From Pseudogulbenkiania subflava DSM 22618 (GTDB lineage: Bacteria > Pseudomonadota > Gammaproteobacteria > Burkholderiales > Chromobacteriaceae): a DNA stretch of 64,000 nt. This document shows positions 42,266 through 52,544 of the stretch, piece by piece. The translations under genes and the position numbers were made by a program. The notes under the pieces are model-generated. The model did not search any database and had not been told where the DNA came from. It saw only the letters and a list, made by a program, of their open reading frames with translations. Each line of letters starts with the position of its first letter. The stretch's first letter is position 1. The DNA lies in the NCBI RefSeq assembly GCF_900177275.1, contig NZ_FXAG01000002.1, forward strand, positions 179,234 through 243,233, given 5' to 3'.

Positions 42266-43201
42266 ATGCAGGTATTCCTTGGAGATCCTCGCCGTTTTGG
42301 CCTGCCGGCCTGCGCACTGACCATCGGTAATTTCGATGGCGTGCATATGGGGCACCAGAACATGCTGGCCCGCTTGCGCGCGGAAGCGGATGCCCGTGAT
42401 TTGCCGGCAGCCTTGCTGACGTTCGAGCCTCATCCGCGCGAATTCTTTGCCCGGAGCCAGCCGCCTGCCCGCTTGTCCACGCTGCGCGACAAGGTGCTGT
42501 TCCTGCGTCAGCTCGGCTTGATCGATTACCTGTTCGTCTACCGCTTCAACCACGGCTTTTCGCGCATGGCCGCACAGGATTTCGTCGGGCAGGTGCTGGT
42601 CGAGCAACTGCAGGCCCGTTATCTGCTGATCGGCGACGATTTCCAGTTCGGTGCCGACCGCAAGGGGGACTTCCGGCTCCTCTCAGCCTGTCCAGGCTTT
42701 GTCACCGAGGCGATGCCGTCGGTGCTGGTGCAAGGCGAGCGTGCCTCGAGCACCCGGGTGCGGGAGTGTCTGGCAGGTGGTGATCTGGCCGCCGCCGAGC
42801 GCCTGCTCGGCCGGCCCTACCAGTTGTCCGGGCGTGTCATGCACGGCAAGAAACTGGGCCGCACCATCGGCTTCCCCACTGCCAACGTCCATCTGCCGCA
42901 TCGCAAACCGGCGCTGCAGGGGGTGTTCGTGGTCGAGGTGGATACGCCGGACGGACGCAAGGGCGGGGTGGCGAGCCTCGGGCTCAACCCTACCGTCAGC
43001 ACCACGCCGGACTACAAGCTGGAAGTGCACCTGTTCGATTATGCCGGCGATCTCTACGGCCGGCGTCTGAGCGTGCGTTTTCTGAAGAAATTGCGCGATG
43101 AAGCGCGTTACGACAATTTGACTGAACTGGTAGCCCAGATCGAACGCGATGCTGCCAGTGCCAAAACCTATTTGACCAGTTTGCAGCGAGAGCAGGCATG
43201 A
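42266..43201 (+). CDS. ribF: Bifunctional riboflavin kinase / FAD synthetase
   Basis: RibF phosphorylates riboflavin to FMN and adenylates it to FAD. The 311-residue protein has the adenylyltransferase motif [13 protein letters not shown] at 19-31 and the ISSTR-like [10 protein letters not shown] near 158. The kinase domain starts [24 protein letters not shown] near 187. The stop overlaps the ileS ATG by 4 bp, the usual ribF-ileS-lspA order. Confidence 0.96.
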   Translation: MQVFLGDPRRFGLPACALTIGNFDGVHMGHQNMLARLRAEADARDLPAALLTFEPHPREFFARSQPPARLSTLRDKVLFLRQLGLIDYLFVYRFNHGFSRMAAQDFVGQVLVEQLQARYLLIGDDFQFGADRKGDFRLLSACPGFVTEAMPSVLVQGERASSTRVRECLAGGDLAAAERLLGRPYQLSGRVMHGKKLGRTIGFPTANVHLPHRKPALQGVFVVEVDTPDGRKGGVASLGLNPTVSTTPDYKLEVHLFDYAGDLYGRRLSVRFLKKLRDEARYDNLTELVAQIERDAASAKTYLTSLQREQA

Positions 43202-45981
43202 GTATCGATTACCGCAAGACCGTCAACCTCCTGGATACCCCGTTCCCGATGCGCGGGGACCTGGCCAAGCGTGAGCCGGGCTGGCTCAAGCGCTGGAGCG
43301 AGCAGAAACGCTACGACAAGCTGAGAAAGCTTGCCGCCGGGCGTCCCAAGTTCATCCTGCACGACGGCCCGCCGTACGCCAACGGCGACATCCATATCGG
43401 CCACGCGGTCAACAAGGTGCTCAAGGACATCATCGTCCGCTCCAAGACGCTGGCCGGCTTCGACGCACCCTACGTGCCGGGCTGGGACTGCCACGGCTTG
43501 CCGATCGAACTGATGGTGGAGAAGCTGCACGGCAAGAACATTCCCGCCGCCAAGTTCCGCGAGCTGTGCCGTGAATACGCGCACGAGCAGATCGCACGCC
43601 AGAAAAAGGATTTCATCCGCTTGGGCGTCTTGGGCGACTGGGACAATCCCTACCTGACCATGGATTTCAAGACCGAGGCGGACATCGTGCGCACCCTCGG
43701 CAAGATTTACGAGAACGGTTACCTGTTCAAGGGCGAGAAGCCGGTGCACTGGTGCATCGAGTGTGGTTCGGCGCTGGCCGAGGCCGAGGTGGAGTACGAG
43801 GACAAGACCTCGCCGGCGATCGACGTCGGCTTCAAGGTGCTGGACGGTGCGCGTCTGGCGGAAGCCTTCGGTCTTTCGGCCAACGTCGACAACGCGCTGG
43901 CCGTGATCTGGACCACCACGCCGTGGACGCTGCCTGCCAACCAGGCGGTGGCGGTCAATGCCGCGCTGACCTATGGGCTCTACGATACCCCGCTGGGCAA
44001 GCTGGTGCTGGTGAAGGAACTGGCGGCCGGCGCGCTCAAGCGTTACGGCTGCGAAGACGCGCCGCTCTTGGCCGAAACCGTCGGCGAGCAGCTCGAGGGT
44101 TTGCAACTGCAGCATCCGTTCTACGAGCGCGTGGTGCCGATCGTCTGCGGCGAGCACGTCACCACCGACGCCGGTACCGGCCTGGTGCACACCGCACCGG
44201 CACACGGCCTGGAAGACTTCCAGGTGGGCCAGGCCTACGATCTGCCGGTGGAAAACCCGGTGATGGACGATGGCCGCTATGCCTCGACGACGCCGCTGTT
44301 CGCCGGGCTGTCGGTATGGGAAGCCAATCCCAAGGTGATCGAGACGCTGGCCGAGCAGGGCACGCTGCTGCATCACACCAAGCTGGCACACAGCTACCCG
44401 CACTGCTGGCGCCACAAGACGCCGATCATCTTCCGCGCCACGGCGCAGTGGTTCATCGGCATGGACAAGCAGGGCAACGGCGGCGAGGTGCTGCGTCAGC
44501 GTGCGCGCAGCGCGGTCGACGCTACCGAGTTCTTCCCGGGCTGGGGCCGCGCCCGCCTCGAAGCGATGATCGGCAACCGCCCGGACTGGTGCGTGTCGCG
44601 CCAGCGCAATTGGGGCGTGCCGATGACCTTCTTCGTGCACAAGGAAAGCGGTGAGCTGCACCCGCGTTCGGCACAGCTGCTGGAAGAGGTCGCGCTGCGC
44701 ATCGAGCAGCAGGGCATCGAAGCCTGGTTCAGCCTCGACGCGCACGAGCTGTTGGGTGACGAGGCCGAGCAGTACAAGAAACTGTCCGACACCCTGGACG
44801 TCTGGTTCGACTCCGGTTCGACCCATTTCGCCGTGCTGAAGCAGCGCTCGGAGCTGGCGTGGCCGGCCGACCTGTACCTGGAAGGTTCGGACCAGCACCG
44901 CGGCTGGTTCCAGTCGTCGCTGCTCACCGGTTGCGCCACCATCGGCCGCGCGCCGTACCAGCAGTTGCTGACCCACGGCTTCGTGGTGGACGGCAAGGGC
45001 CTGAAGATGTCCAAGTCCAAGGGCAACGTGGTGGCGCCGCAGAAGGTCAACGACAGCCTCGGCGCTGACATCCTGCGCCTGTGGGTGGCGTCGACCGACT
45101 ACTCCGGCGAGCTGGCGATCTCCGACGAGATTCTCAAGCGCGTCACCGAGAGTTACCGTCGCCTGCGCAACACGCTGCGCTTCCTGCTGGCCAACCTGTC
45201 CGATTTCGACCCGCTGGACAACGCGGTGCCGTTCGCCGACCTGCTGGAAATCGACCAGTACGCCATCCTGATGGCCAAGGAACTGCAGGAAAAGGTGGCC
45301 GGCGAGCTGTATACCCGCTACGCCTTCCACTATGCGGTGCAGGAAATCGTCGGTTACTGCTCGGAAGATCTCGGCGCCTTCTACCTCGACGTGCTGAAGG
45401 ACCGCCTGTACACCACTCAGGCCGATAGTCGTGCCCGCCGTTCGGCGCAGACCGCGCTGTACCACATTACGCGCAGCCTGCTGCTGTTGATCGCGCCGAT
45501 CCTGTGCTTCACCGCCGACGAGGCGTGGGAAGTGCTGACCAAGAGCGAGGAGGAGAGCACGCTGTTCCACCTCTGGCACGAGTTCCCGCTGCCGGAGGCC
45601 GAGCAGGAGGCGGCGCTGGTGGCGAAATGGAGCGCGCTGCGCGCTTTCCGCGCCACGGTGAACAAGGACATCGAGGCGCTGCGTGCCGAGGACAAGCTGG
45701 GCTCCTCGCTGCAGGCCGAACTGGACATCGAGGCCGACGCCGAGCTCTATCCGCTGCTGGCGTCGCTGGGCGACAGCCTGAAGTTCGTGCTGATCGTGTC
45801 GCGCGCCACCGTGCGCCAGGCCGAGCAGACGCGTGTAGCGGTGACGCCGTCGGAGCACGCCAAGTGCGAGCGCTGCTGGCACTACCGTGACGACGTCGGC
45901 GCCCACGCCGGCCACGACAACGTGTGCGGCCGCTGCGTGGACAATATCGACGGCAAAGGCGAGGCGCGTGTTCATGCCTGA
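43198..45981 (+). CDS. ileS: Isoleucyl-tRNA synthetase
   Basis: The class I synthetase has 927 residues, near the usual 930-940. The HIGH-type motif is in [15 protein letters not shown] near 58, the editing domain lies between about 190 and 400, and the [12 protein letters not shown] loop is near 600. The C-terminal zinc site is complete ([12 protein letters not shown] and CGRC). Absence of a mupirocin-type signature is not testable here. It overlaps lspA by 8 bp, so both are translated together. Confidence 0.98.
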   Translation: MSIDYRKTVNLLDTPFPMRGDLAKREPGWLKRWSEQKRYDKLRKLAAGRPKFILHDGPPYANGDIHIGHAVNKVLKDIIVRSKTLAGFDAPYVPGWDCHGLPIELMVEKLHGKNIPAAKFRELCREYAHEQIARQKKDFIRLGVLGDWDNPYLTMDFKTEADIVRTLGKIYENGYLFKGEKPVHWCIECGSALAEAEVEYEDKTSPAIDVGFKVLDGARLAEAFGLSANVDNALAVIWTTTPWTLPANQAVAVNAALTYGLYDTPLGKLVLVKELAAGALKRYGCEDAPLLAETVGEQLEGLQLQHPFYERVVPIVCGEHVTTDAGTGLVHTAPAHGLEDFQVGQAYDLPVENPVMDDGRYASTTPLFAGLSVWEANPKVIETLAEQGTLLHHTKLAHSYPHCWRHKTPIIFRATAQWFIGMDKQGNGGEVLRQRARSAVDATEFFPGWGRARLEAMIGNRPDWCVSRQRNWGVPMTFFVHKESGELHPRSAQLLEEVALRIEQQGIEAWFSLDAHELLGDEAEQYKKLSDTLDVWFDSGSTHFAVLKQRSELAWPADLYLEGSDQHRGWFQSSLLTGCATIGRAPYQQLLTHGFVVDGKGLKMSKSKGNVVAPQKVNDSLGADILRLWVASTDYSGELAISDEILKRVTESYRRLRNTLRFLLANLSDFDPLDNAVPFADLLEIDQYAILMAKELQEKVAGELYTRYAFHYAVQEIVGYCSEDLGAFYLDVLKDRLYTTQADSRARRSAQTALYHITRSLLLLIAPILCFTADEAWEVLTKSEEESTLFHLWHEFPLPEAEQEAALVAKWSALRAFRATVNKDIEALRAEDKLGSSLQAELDIEADAELYPLLASLGDSLKFVLIVSRATVRQAEQTRVAVTPSEHAKCERCWHYRDDVGAHAGHDNVCGRCVDNIDGKGEARVHA

Positions 45982-46477
45982 TAGCGCAGCACTGGCCGCC
46001 GGCCGCAGGGGTTATCTGAAGTGGTTCGCGCTGGCACTGCTGGTGATCGTGCTCGACCAGCTGAGCAAGGTGTACTTCAACAGCCAGTACCAGTTTGGTG
46101 AGGTGCACGAGGTCGTGCCCGGCTTCTTCGGCTTCACCCTGTTGTACAACCCGGGTGCGGCGTTCAGCTTCCTGGCCAGCGCCGGCGGGTGGCAGAAGCA
46201 TCTGTTCACGCTGCTGGCCTTCGCCGTGTCCGGCTGGCTAGGCTGGAGCATCGTCAAGGGCCATTTTTCCTGCCGCATGAACCTGGCCGCCGCCTTCATC
46301 ATGGGCGGGGCGCTGGGCAACGTGATCGACCGGATGATTCACGGCCACGTGATCGACTTCATCCTGGTGCACTACTACAACGCCTGGTACTACCCGGCGT
46401 TCAACCTGGCCGACTCGTTCATTTGCGTCGGCGCCGGGCTGATGGTGCTGGACGGACTGAAAAAGCCGTCACGGTGA
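45974..46477 (+). CDS. lspA: Lipoprotein signal peptidase
   Basis: LspA cleaves prolipoprotein signal peptides after lipidation. The 167-residue protein has four membrane helices and the paired catalytic aspartates in [15 protein letters not shown] near 122 and [13 protein letters not shown] near 145. [14 protein letters not shown] is the substrate-binding segment near 55. The ATG at 45974 lies inside the ileS end. Confidence 0.96.
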   Translation: MPDSAALAAGRRGYLKWFALALLVIVLDQLSKVYFNSQYQFGEVHEVVPGFFGFTLLYNPGAAFSFLASAGGWQKHLFTLLAFAVSGWLGWSIVKGHFSCRMNLAAAFIMGGALGNVIDRMIHGHVIDFILVHYYNAWYYPAFNLADSFICVGAGLMVLDGLKKPSR

Positions 46478-46483
46478 TGGCCA

Positions 46484-46495
46484 GGTTGGCCGAAG
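46484..46495 (+). repeat. GGTTGGCCGAAG repeat after lspA
   Basis: Exact 12-mer 7 bp past the lspA stop codon, between lspA and ispH. Confidence 0.78.
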
Positions 46496-46625
46496 GCGCC
46501 TTTGCTGGCGGCCTGGCCGGTCTGTACGCGGAATACTGGAAGGGCAGTGCCTGAGCCTCGCTGCCCGAGCTGACGAGGTCGGCCGTGCCCTTCCGACAAA
46601 CTACGATGCTGATAAGGATTAACCG

Positions 46626-47561
46626 ATGACGAAGACCATCATGCTCGCCAACCCGCGCGGTTTCTGCGCCGGGGTGGATCGTGCCATCGCCATCGTCGAG
46701 CGCGCGCTGGAGCTCTACGGTGCGCCGATCTACGTGCGTCACGAGGTGGTGCACAACCGTTTCGTGGTGGACAACCTGCGCGACAAGGGCGCGATCTTCA
46801 TCGAAGACCTGGCCGACGTGCCGCGTGGCGCCACGCTGGTCTATTCGGCGCATGGTGTGCCGCTGTCGGTGCGTCAGGAAGCCGAGGAACGCGGACTGAC
46901 GGTGTACGACGCCACCTGTCCGCTGGTGACCAAGGTGCACGTCGAGGTCAAGCGCATGCACCTGGCCGGCATGGAAATCATCATGATCGGCCACGCCGGC
47001 CACCCCGAGGTGGAGGGCACCATGGGCCAGGTGGACGGTGACATGTACCTGGTGGAAAACGTCGCCGACGTGGCGACGCTCGTCGTGAAGAACCCCGACA
47101 AGCTGGCCTATGTCAGCCAGACCACGCTGTCGGTGGACGAGACGCGCGACATCATCGCCGCGCTGCGCGCGCGCTTCCCTGCCATCGCCAACCCGAAGAA
47201 GGACGATATCTGCTACGCCACGCAAAACCGCCAGGATGCGGTGAAGGTGCTGGCCGAACAGTGCGACCTGGTGATCGTGGTGGGCTCGCCCAACAGCTCC
47301 AACTCCAATCGCTTGCGCGAGGTGGCGGCGCTGAAAGGGGTGGCGGCGTACATGGTCGACAACGCCACGCTGCTGGAGCCGCAGTGGTTCGAGGGCAAGA
47401 GCCGGGTCGGCGTCACCGCCGGGGCCTCTGCGCCCGAAGTGCTGGTGCAGGCCGTGATCGCCCGCATCCGCGAGCTGGGGGCCGATAACGTGACCGAACT
47501 CGACGGCGTCGAGGAGACCACGACCTTCGCCCTGCCGCCGGGCTTGCGTGCCGCCTCCTGA
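46626..47561 (+). CDS. ispH: 4-hydroxy-3-methylbut-2-enyl diphosphate reductase
   Basis: IspH carries out the last step of the MEP isoprenoid pathway and holds a 4Fe-4S cluster with three cysteines. Here these are in NPRGFCAGV (C13), [11 protein letters not shown] (near 97) and [11 protein letters not shown] (near 198). The 311-residue length and TAGASAPE near 263 are typical. It lies 148 bp after lspA on the same strand, the common neighbourhood for this gene. Confidence 0.97.
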   Translation: MTKTIMLANPRGFCAGVDRAIAIVERALELYGAPIYVRHEVVHNRFVVDNLRDKGAIFIEDLADVPRGATLVYSAHGVPLSVRQEAEERGLTVYDATCPLVTKVHVEVKRMHLAGMEIIMIGHAGHPEVEGTMGQVDGDMYLVENVADVATLVVKNPDKLAYVSQTTLSVDETRDIIAALRARFPAIANPKKDDICYATQNRQDAVKVLAEQCDLVIVVGSPNSSNSNRLREVAALKGVAAYMVDNATLLEPQWFEGKSRVGVTAGASAPEVLVQAVIARIRELGADNVTELDGVEETTTFALPPGLRAAS

Positions 47562-47589
47562 GCCCGTTGCCTGCGTTCCCCGATACGAA

Positions 47590-47618
47590 AAAACGCCCTG
47601 CCGGTCAGGGCGTTTTGC
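47590..47618. terminator. Bidirectional terminator after ispH
   Basis: AACGCCCTG (47592-47600) pairs with CAGGGCGTT (47606-47614), with A-run left and TTTGCTT right. The stop codon of the convergent solute-binding gene (47605-47607) lies inside it. Confidence 0.85.
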
Positions 47619-48396
47619 TTGTCTCGGCGCTGTCTGCCGTGCCGGCGTAGTGCAGCCACTGCGTCAGGCTGCGGCCGGTATGGCGGCGATAGAGCCGGTC
47701 GATCTCGCCCTGTTCCTTCATGCGGGTGAGCACCGCATCCAGTGTCTTCGGTAGCTCCGGGTGGCGCGCCGCCAGCACGGCGTACACCGGCTGGCGCGCT
47801 ACCACCGGATGCAGCGGGCGCAGCGGTAGCCTCAGCGTGGCGTTGCTCTGTTCGAACGCCAGCAGGTCGAGGAACACCGCGTCGACACGCTTGCGGGCGA
47901 TCAGGCGGTAGGCCTGGGTCGGGTCGGTGGCCGGCCAGGCGTGCGCCTGGATGAAGGCTTGCAGCGGTTCGGGATAGAGGTAGCCGGTGATCAGCGCGAG
48001 GCGGGCCTGTTCGAAGGCGGCGAGGCCCTGGTATTGGGTGAGCGGCGAGTCCTGGCGCACGATGGCAGCGATCTGCCAGTACTCGGTGGCCTCGTGTGCC
48101 TGCGGCAGGCCAGGTAGTTCGTTGTCGAGCACGAACAGCTTCATGTCGACCAGCCCTTGCTTGAGCTGTTCCGAGCAGCGGTTGTACTGCATTTCCTTGA
48201 ATGCCACCGTGGGAACCCCCGCCTGGCGCAGCGCCTGGCGGTAGATGTCGATGCTGGGGCCGTAGGCCTGGCCGGTCCTGCTCAGCTGGGCGTAGGGTGG
48301 CCACTCCTCGAAACAGACGGTGAAGGTGCCGGCAGCATGGCTGCTGGCCGTGGCCAACAGCAGCAAACACCAGAGGGTGGGGAGGAGTTTGCGCAT
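47605..48396 (-). CDS. Periplasmic solute-binding protein, SBP_bac_3-like, no transporter partner
   Basis: The 263-residue precursor has a signal peptide (MRKLLPTLWCLLLLATASSHAAG). The fold of amino-acid/sensor binding proteins follows (FTVCFEEWPPYAQLSRTGQAYGPSIDIYRQALRQAG, then LALITGYLYPEPLQAF and KRVDAVFLDLLAFEQS). No permease or ATPase gene is adjacent, so it may be an orphan ligand binder. The ligand is unknown. The stop codon is inside a terminator stem, an unusually tight 3' end. Confidence 0.82.
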   Translation of the reverse strand: MRKLLPTLWCLLLLATASSHAAGTFTVCFEEWPPYAQLSRTGQAYGPSIDIYRQALRQAGVPTVAFKEMQYNRCSEQLKQGLVDMKLFVLDNELPGLPQAHEATEYWQIAAIVRQDSPLTQYQGLAAFEQARLALITGYLYPEPLQAFIQAHAWPATDPTQAYRLIARKRVDAVFLDLLAFEQSNATLRLPLRPLHPVVARQPVYAVLAARHPELPKTLDAVLTRMKEQGEIDRLYRRHTGRSLTQWLHYAGTADSAETSKTP

Positions 48397-48567
48397 GGGT
48401 TCCGCTCAGTGGTTTTGTGTGTGCCGGGGCGTGCTCGTGCTCCTGATGCAGTCCGGAACCGGAGGCCCGGGCTGGGCCAACAGCATACACGATGCCTGCC
48501 GGCACTTGAAATAGCGCCTTATGCCTCTACTTCCCCCTCATTCCGTCAACAACTGTGAAACGACACC

Positions 48568-50472
48568 ATGAGCGCACAGAAAGAAACCCTGGGCTTTCAG
48601 ACCGAAGTCAAACAGCTTCTGCACCTGATGATCCACTCCTTGTACTCGAACAAGGAAATCTTCCTGCGTGAACTCATCTCCAACGCTTCGGACGCGTCCG
48701 ACAAGCTGCGCTTCGAGGCGATCGCCAAGCCTGAGCTCTTGGAAGATGACGCCGAGCTGAAGATTCGCGTGAGCCTGGACAAGGAAGCCCGCACCGTCAC
48801 CATCACCGACAACGGTATCGGCATGAGCCGCGCCGAGGTCATCGAGCACATCGGCACCATTGCCAAGTCCGGCACCAAGGCTTTCTTCGAGTCGCTGACC
48901 GGCGACGACAAGAAAGACGCCAACCTGATCGGCCAGTTCGGGGTCGGTTTCTACTCCGCCTTTATCGTTGCCGACAAGGTGACGCTGACCACGCGCCGCG
49001 CCGGCGCGCCGAGCAGCGAGGCGGTGTGCTGGGAGTCGGAAGGGCACGGCGAGTACACGCTGGAGCCGGTGGAGAAGGCCGCGCGCGGCACCGAGATCGT
49101 GCTGCACCTGAAGGAAGGCGAAGACGAGTTCCTCAACGACTGGTCGATCAAGCGCATCGTGCGCACCTACTCCGACCACATCTCGATCCCGATCCAGATG
49201 AAGCAGGGCGCCAGCTTCGACGAGGACGGCAAGGAAGTGGTGTCGGACGAGTGGGAAAGCGTCAACGCCGCCTCGGCGCTGTGGACCCGTTCCAAGAACG
49301 ACATCAGCGACGAGCAGTACCGCGAGTTCTACAAGCACACCGCACACGATTTCACCGACCCGCTGGCGTGGAGCCACGCCCGCGTCGAGGGACGCCAGGA
49401 GTACACCGAGCTGTTGTACATCCCGTCGCGTGCCCCGTTCGACCTGTACGAGCGCGAGCGCAAGCAGGGCGTCAAGCTGTACGTGCGCCGCGTGTTCATC
49501 ATGGAGGACACCGAGAAGCTGATGCCGCACTACCTGCGCTTCGTGCGCGGGGTGATCGACAGCAACGATCTGCCGCTCAACGTCAGCCGCGAGATCTTGC
49601 AGCAGAGCAAGGACATCGACGCCATCCGCGCCGGCTGCGTGAAGAAGGTGCTGGCGCTGCTGGAAGATTTGGCTGCCAACGATGCCGAGAAGTACGCGAC
49701 CTTCTGGCAGGAGTTCGGCCAGGTGCTGAAGGAAGGCGTCGGCGAGGACTTCGCCAACAAGGAGCGCATCGCCAAGCTGCTGCGCTTTACCTCGACCGTG
49801 AGCGAGGGCGACAAGCCGACGGTGTCGCTGGCCGACTACGTGGCGCGTATGAAGGAAGGTCAGGAGAAGATCTACTTCATCACCGCCGAGACGCTGGCCG
49901 CCGCCAAGAATAGCCCACACCTCGAGGTGTTCAAGAAGAAGGGCGTCGAGGTACTGCTGCTGACCGACCGCGTCGACGAGTGGGTGAGCGCCAGCCTGAC
50001 CGAATTCGACGGCAAGCCGTTGCAGTCGGTGGCCAAGGGCGCGCTCGATCTGGGCAAGCTGGAGGACGAACAGGACAAGGCGGCGCAGCAGCAGGCTGAA
50101 GAGGCCGCCAAGCCGGTGCTTGAGCGTATCAAGAGCGCGCTGGCCGAGCGCGTGCAGGACGTGCGCGCCACGGCGCGCCTGACCGACAGCCCGGCCTGCC
50201 TGGTGGTGGGCGAGCACGATATGAGTGCGCACCTCGAGCGCCTGCTCAAGGCCGCCGGCCAGAGCGTGCCGCAGGCCGCCAAGCCGACGCTGGAGATCAA
50301 CCCGGAGCACGTGCTGGTGAAGCGTCTGGCCGAGGAGCAGGACGAGGGCCGTGCCAGCGATCTCGCCCAGGTGCTGTACGACCAGGCGCTGCTGGCCGAA
50401 GGCGGCAAGCTGGACGATCCGGCTAGCTTCGTCAAACGCATCAACAAGCTGTTGCTGGAACTGTCGGTCTGA
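48568..50472 (+). CDS. htpG: Molecular chaperone HtpG (Hsp90)
   Basis: HtpG is the bacterial Hsp90, an ATP-driven dimeric chaperone. The 634-residue protein has the N-terminal GHKL ATP site ([15 protein letters not shown] near 31, [26 protein letters not shown] near 76, [11 protein letters not shown] near 116). The middle domain has [10 protein letters not shown] and [10 protein letters not shown]. It ends with the C-terminal dimerisation domain. Length matches other bacterial HtpG proteins. An inverted pair of the dispersed 12-mer sits just after the stop. Confidence 0.97.
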   Translation: MSAQKETLGFQTEVKQLLHLMIHSLYSNKEIFLRELISNASDASDKLRFEAIAKPELLEDDAELKIRVSLDKEARTVTITDNGIGMSRAEVIEHIGTIAKSGTKAFFESLTGDDKKDANLIGQFGVGFYSAFIVADKVTLTTRRAGAPSSEAVCWESEGHGEYTLEPVEKAARGTEIVLHLKEGEDEFLNDWSIKRIVRTYSDHISIPIQMKQGASFDEDGKEVVSDEWESVNAASALWTRSKNDISDEQYREFYKHTAHDFTDPLAWSHARVEGRQEYTELLYIPSRAPFDLYERERKQGVKLYVRRVFIMEDTEKLMPHYLRFVRGVIDSNDLPLNVSREILQQSKDIDAIRAGCVKKVLALLEDLAANDAEKYATFWQEFGQVLKEGVGEDFANKERIAKLLRFTSTVSEGDKPTVSLADYVARMKEGQEKIYFITAETLAAAKNSPHLEVFKKKGVEVLLLTDRVDEWVSASLTEFDGKPLQSVAKGALDLGKLEDEQDKAAQQQAEEAAKPVLERIKSALAERVQDVRATARLTDSPACLVVGEHDMSAHLERLLKAAGQSVPQAAKPTLEINPEHVLVKRLAEEQDEGRASDLAQVLYDQALLAEGGKLDDPASFVKRINKLLLELSV

Positions 50473-50479
50473 TTCAGGG

Positions 50480-50501
50480 CTTCGGCCAACGTTGGCCGAA
50501 G
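50480..50501. repeat. Perfect inverted pair of the TTGGCCGAAG word after htpG
   Basis: CTTCGGCCAAC is followed at once by its exact complement, giving a 22-bp palindrome that begins 7 bp after the htpG stop codon. The two arms share the 10-mer TTGGCCGAAG with the dispersed 12-mer. Confidence 0.8.
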
Positions 50502-50512
50502 GCGCCGTCGCG

Positions 50513-50545
50513 ACCGCTCTCCCGTCACTGGGAGGGCGGTTTTTA
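50513..50545 (+). terminator. Terminator of htpG
   Basis: ACCGCTCTCCC pairs with GGGAGGGCGGT (one G-T pair), followed by TTTTT. It comes directly after the palindromic repeat pair. Confidence 0.83.
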
Positions 50546-50781
50546 CATGAGGGCCTGGCAGGCGTCGCCATCCTGGGCTAGTTAGAGAGGGCGAGCCCAC
50601 GGCGGTGACGGGTGGGCGGGGAGGGCGAAATGTGGCTGGCAATGGGACGGCGTGGGGCGGTGGCCAGGTTCGACGGGGCCGCCGGCGCGCCGAGTGGGCG
50701 CCGCCGCGGACCCTGGCCCTGCGCTTGCTGCCCTTGCGTATGCCCGCCATTGGGCTGGCGTGACGGCGGCGGGGCGGCGAC
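50546..50781. other. Gene-free stretch between htpG and the DUF2784 gene
   Basis: GC-rich 236 bp with no supported gene. Open frames here have no recognisable start or family signature. I see no promoter with confidence. Confidence 0.4.
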
Positions 50782-51162
50782 GTGATCTATCGTCTGCTGG
50801 CCGATGCCGTGTTGTTGCTGCACCTGGGGTTCATCGTGTTTGCGCTACTGGGCGGCTTGCTGGTGTGCCGGCGGCGCGGCTGGCTGTGGTGGCACCTGCC
50901 GGCCGCCGCATGGGCGATGGCGATCGAACTGAGCGGCGGAATCTGCCCGCTGACACCGCTGGAAAACCGCTTGCGTGCGCTGGGCGGGGCGGCCGGCTAC
51001 CCGGGCGGCTTCGTCGAGCACTACCTGCTGGCGCTGATCTATCCCGAGGCCCTGACCCGTGCGCTCCAGCTGGTGCTGGCCGGGCTGGTGCTGGCGGTCA
51101 ATCTGGCGGTGTACGGGTACGTCATCCGGCGCTGGCGCCGGGGTCAGCCGCCCGGCGGCTAG
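50782..51162 (+). CDS. DUF2784 family membrane protein
   Basis: The 126-residue protein has four predicted helices and the family segment DAVLLLHLGFIVFALLGGLLV near residue 8, GGICPLTPLENRLR near 54 and GFVEHYLLALIYPE near 77. DUF2784 is a membrane family of unknown function. The start is GTG at 50782; no ATG is available in the conserved N-terminus. It precedes trxC by 32 bp. Confidence 0.85.
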   Translation: MIYRLLADAVLLLHLGFIVFALLGGLLVCRRRGWLWWHLPAAAWAMAIELSGGICPLTPLENRLRALGGAAGYPGGFVEHYLLALIYPEALTRALQLVLAGLVLAVNLAVYGYVIRRWRRGQPPGG

Positions 51163-51194
51163 GGTGAGTCGTTTTGATGAAGGAGTGATGTGAG

Positions 51195-51632
51195 ATGCAA
51201 TTGGTTTGCCCGTCCTGCGGTGCCCGCAACCGTGTTCCCGACGAACGTCTGCTGGAGTCGCCCAAGTGTGGCAAGTGCGCCGGCGCGCTGCTCGCCGCCG
51301 CGCCGCTGGCCTTGTCCGACACCGCCTTGCCGGGGTTTCTCGCCGGCACCGAACTGCCGGTGCTGGTGGACTTCTGGGCCGGCTGGTGCGGTCCGTGCCA
51401 GATGATGGCGCCGCAGTTCGCCGCCGCCGCCAAGGCGCGGCCGACGCTGCGTTGCGTCAAGGTCGACACCGAGCAGGCGCCGCAGGCGTCGCGGCACTAC
51501 CAGATCCGCAGCATCCCGACCCTCATCCTGTTCTGGCAGGGGCGCGAGCTGGCGCGTCACAGCGGTGTGATGCAGGCCTCCGAACTGCTGCAGTGGGCCG
51601 AGCGCCAGCTGCAGGCGGCGGGCGTGCGCTGA
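51195..51632 (+). CDS. trxC: Thioredoxin 2 (zinc-containing)
   Basis: TrxC reduces cytoplasmic disulfides and also responds to oxidative stress. The 145-residue protein has the N-terminal zinc finger CPSCGAR (5-11) and CGKC (25-28), followed by the thioredoxin fold with the redox site FWAGWCGPCQMMAPQ near 60-74 and the cis-proline segment IRSIPTLILF. This zinc module separates TrxC from TrxA. The ATG at 51195 follows AAGGAGTGATG. Confidence 0.95.
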   Translation: MQLVCPSCGARNRVPDERLLESPKCGKCAGALLAAAPLALSDTALPGFLAGTELPVLVDFWAGWCGPCQMMAPQFAAAAKARPTLRCVKVDTEQAPQASRHYQIRSIPTLILFWQGRELARHSGVMQASELLQWAERQLQAAGVR

Positions 51633-51709
51633 GCGCGGCGCTGGTGTTCTGTGCCGGCGCCGCGTACACTCGGCCGGCCTTCATTCCCCGCGCCGGTGCC
51701 TGTCTTCCC

Positions 51710-52312
51710 ATGACCGCAGAACAACACTTGTCCAAGGACGATATCCGTACCCTCCCGAGCTATCCGGGGCTGGCTCCGATGGCGGTGAGCGTGGTGGCGA
51801 ACGAGGCCGAGATGGAAGCCGCGTATCACCAGCTCAGCGTATGCCGCGTGCTCGGCTTCGATACCGAGTCGCGCCCGACCTTCCACAAGGGCGAGACCTC
51901 GAGCGGCCCGCATCTGGTGCAGCTCGCCACCGCCACGCACGCCTACCTGTTCCCGGTGGAGCGGCTCGCCGACCTGACGCGGCTGCGGATGATCCTGGAG
52001 TCGCCGGCAATCCACAAGGTTGGTTTCGAGCTGGGCTCCGACGTGCAGCGGCTCCGCGCCAAGCTGGGCATCGAGTGCGCGGCGCTGGTGGATATCGGGC
52101 GGCTGTTTCGTCAGCCGGGCGAGCACCGTACCGTGGGTGCGGTGCAGGCGGTGGCGCGCTTGTTCGGCCAGTGTTTCCGCAAGTCGAAGCGCCAGTCGAC
52201 CTCGAACTGGGCGAGCCCGGTGCTGAGCGAGGCGCAGTGCGTGTACGCCGGCAACGACGCCTACGTGGCGCTGCAGGTATACCGTGAGCTGGAGCGACAG
52301 GGGCGGGTCTAG
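51710..52312 (+). CDS. 3'-5' exonuclease, RNase D / WRN-like
   Basis: The 200-residue single-domain nuclease has the DEDDy signatures: ExoI FDTESRP near 49, ExoII with KVGFELGSDVQRL near 103, and ExoIII YAGNDAYVALQVY near 182, which holds the tyrosine and last aspartate. The DEDDy set is complete, so it is probably active on RNA or DNA 3' ends. It lacks HRDC domains found in RNase D, making it one of the short WRN-exonuclease-like proteins. Confidence 0.85.
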   Translation: MTAEQHLSKDDIRTLPSYPGLAPMAVSVVANEAEMEAAYHQLSVCRVLGFDTESRPTFHKGETSSGPHLVQLATATHAYLFPVERLADLTRLRMILESPAIHKVGFELGSDVQRLRAKLGIECAALVDIGRLFRQPGEHRTVGAVQAVARLFGQCFRKSKRQSTSNWASPVLSEAQCVYAGNDAYVALQVYRELERQGRV

Positions 52313-52340
52313 GGCATGGGCGTGCTGGATGACACGCCTT

Positions 52341-52484
52341 AGAACCTGTTCACGATCTTGCTGCGCGTCCCTGAGCGGGGCTCATGTGCTGCTCGGAATC
52401 CACATGTACTCCAGTACACTCCGGTTCCTGCGCTGCTCTTCACCCCGCTGAGGGCCGCTCGCGAACAGAGCGTGGACAGGTTCT
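52341..52484. repeat. Structured intergenic repeat, copy E, with intact ends (MITE-like)
   Basis: The 144-bp unit has terminal inverted repeats AGAACCTGTTCACG and the inverse of CGTGGACAGGTTCT, differing in one base. TTA at 52339-52341 and 52484-52486 may be a target duplication. Inside are TGTAC/GTACA (52405-52418) and the family word CTCTTCACCCCGCTGAGGG. The small size and lack of coding capacity fit a nonautonomous element. Confidence 0.8.
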
Positions 52485-52491
52485 TAGGGCA

Positions 52492-52522
52492 GCAAAAAGC
52501 CGGGGAAAACCCCGGCTTTTGT
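52492..52522. terminator. Bidirectional terminator between the exonuclease and GST genes
   Basis: AAAAGCCGGGG pairs with CCCCGGCTTTT across a 4-base loop of A residues, with A-run left and TTTG right. Confidence 0.85.
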
Positions 52523-52544
52523 TTGTCTGGTGTGCAGCGCCGCT

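Noticed and set aside
43168-45975. 935-codon open frame antisense to ileS
   Set aside because: It mirrors ileS exactly and has no recognisable domains; third-position GC bias keeps the antisense frame open.
46486-46560. 25-codon frame after lspA containing the 12-mer repeat
   Set aside because: It is too short, and the repeat explains part of its sequence; no support for translation.
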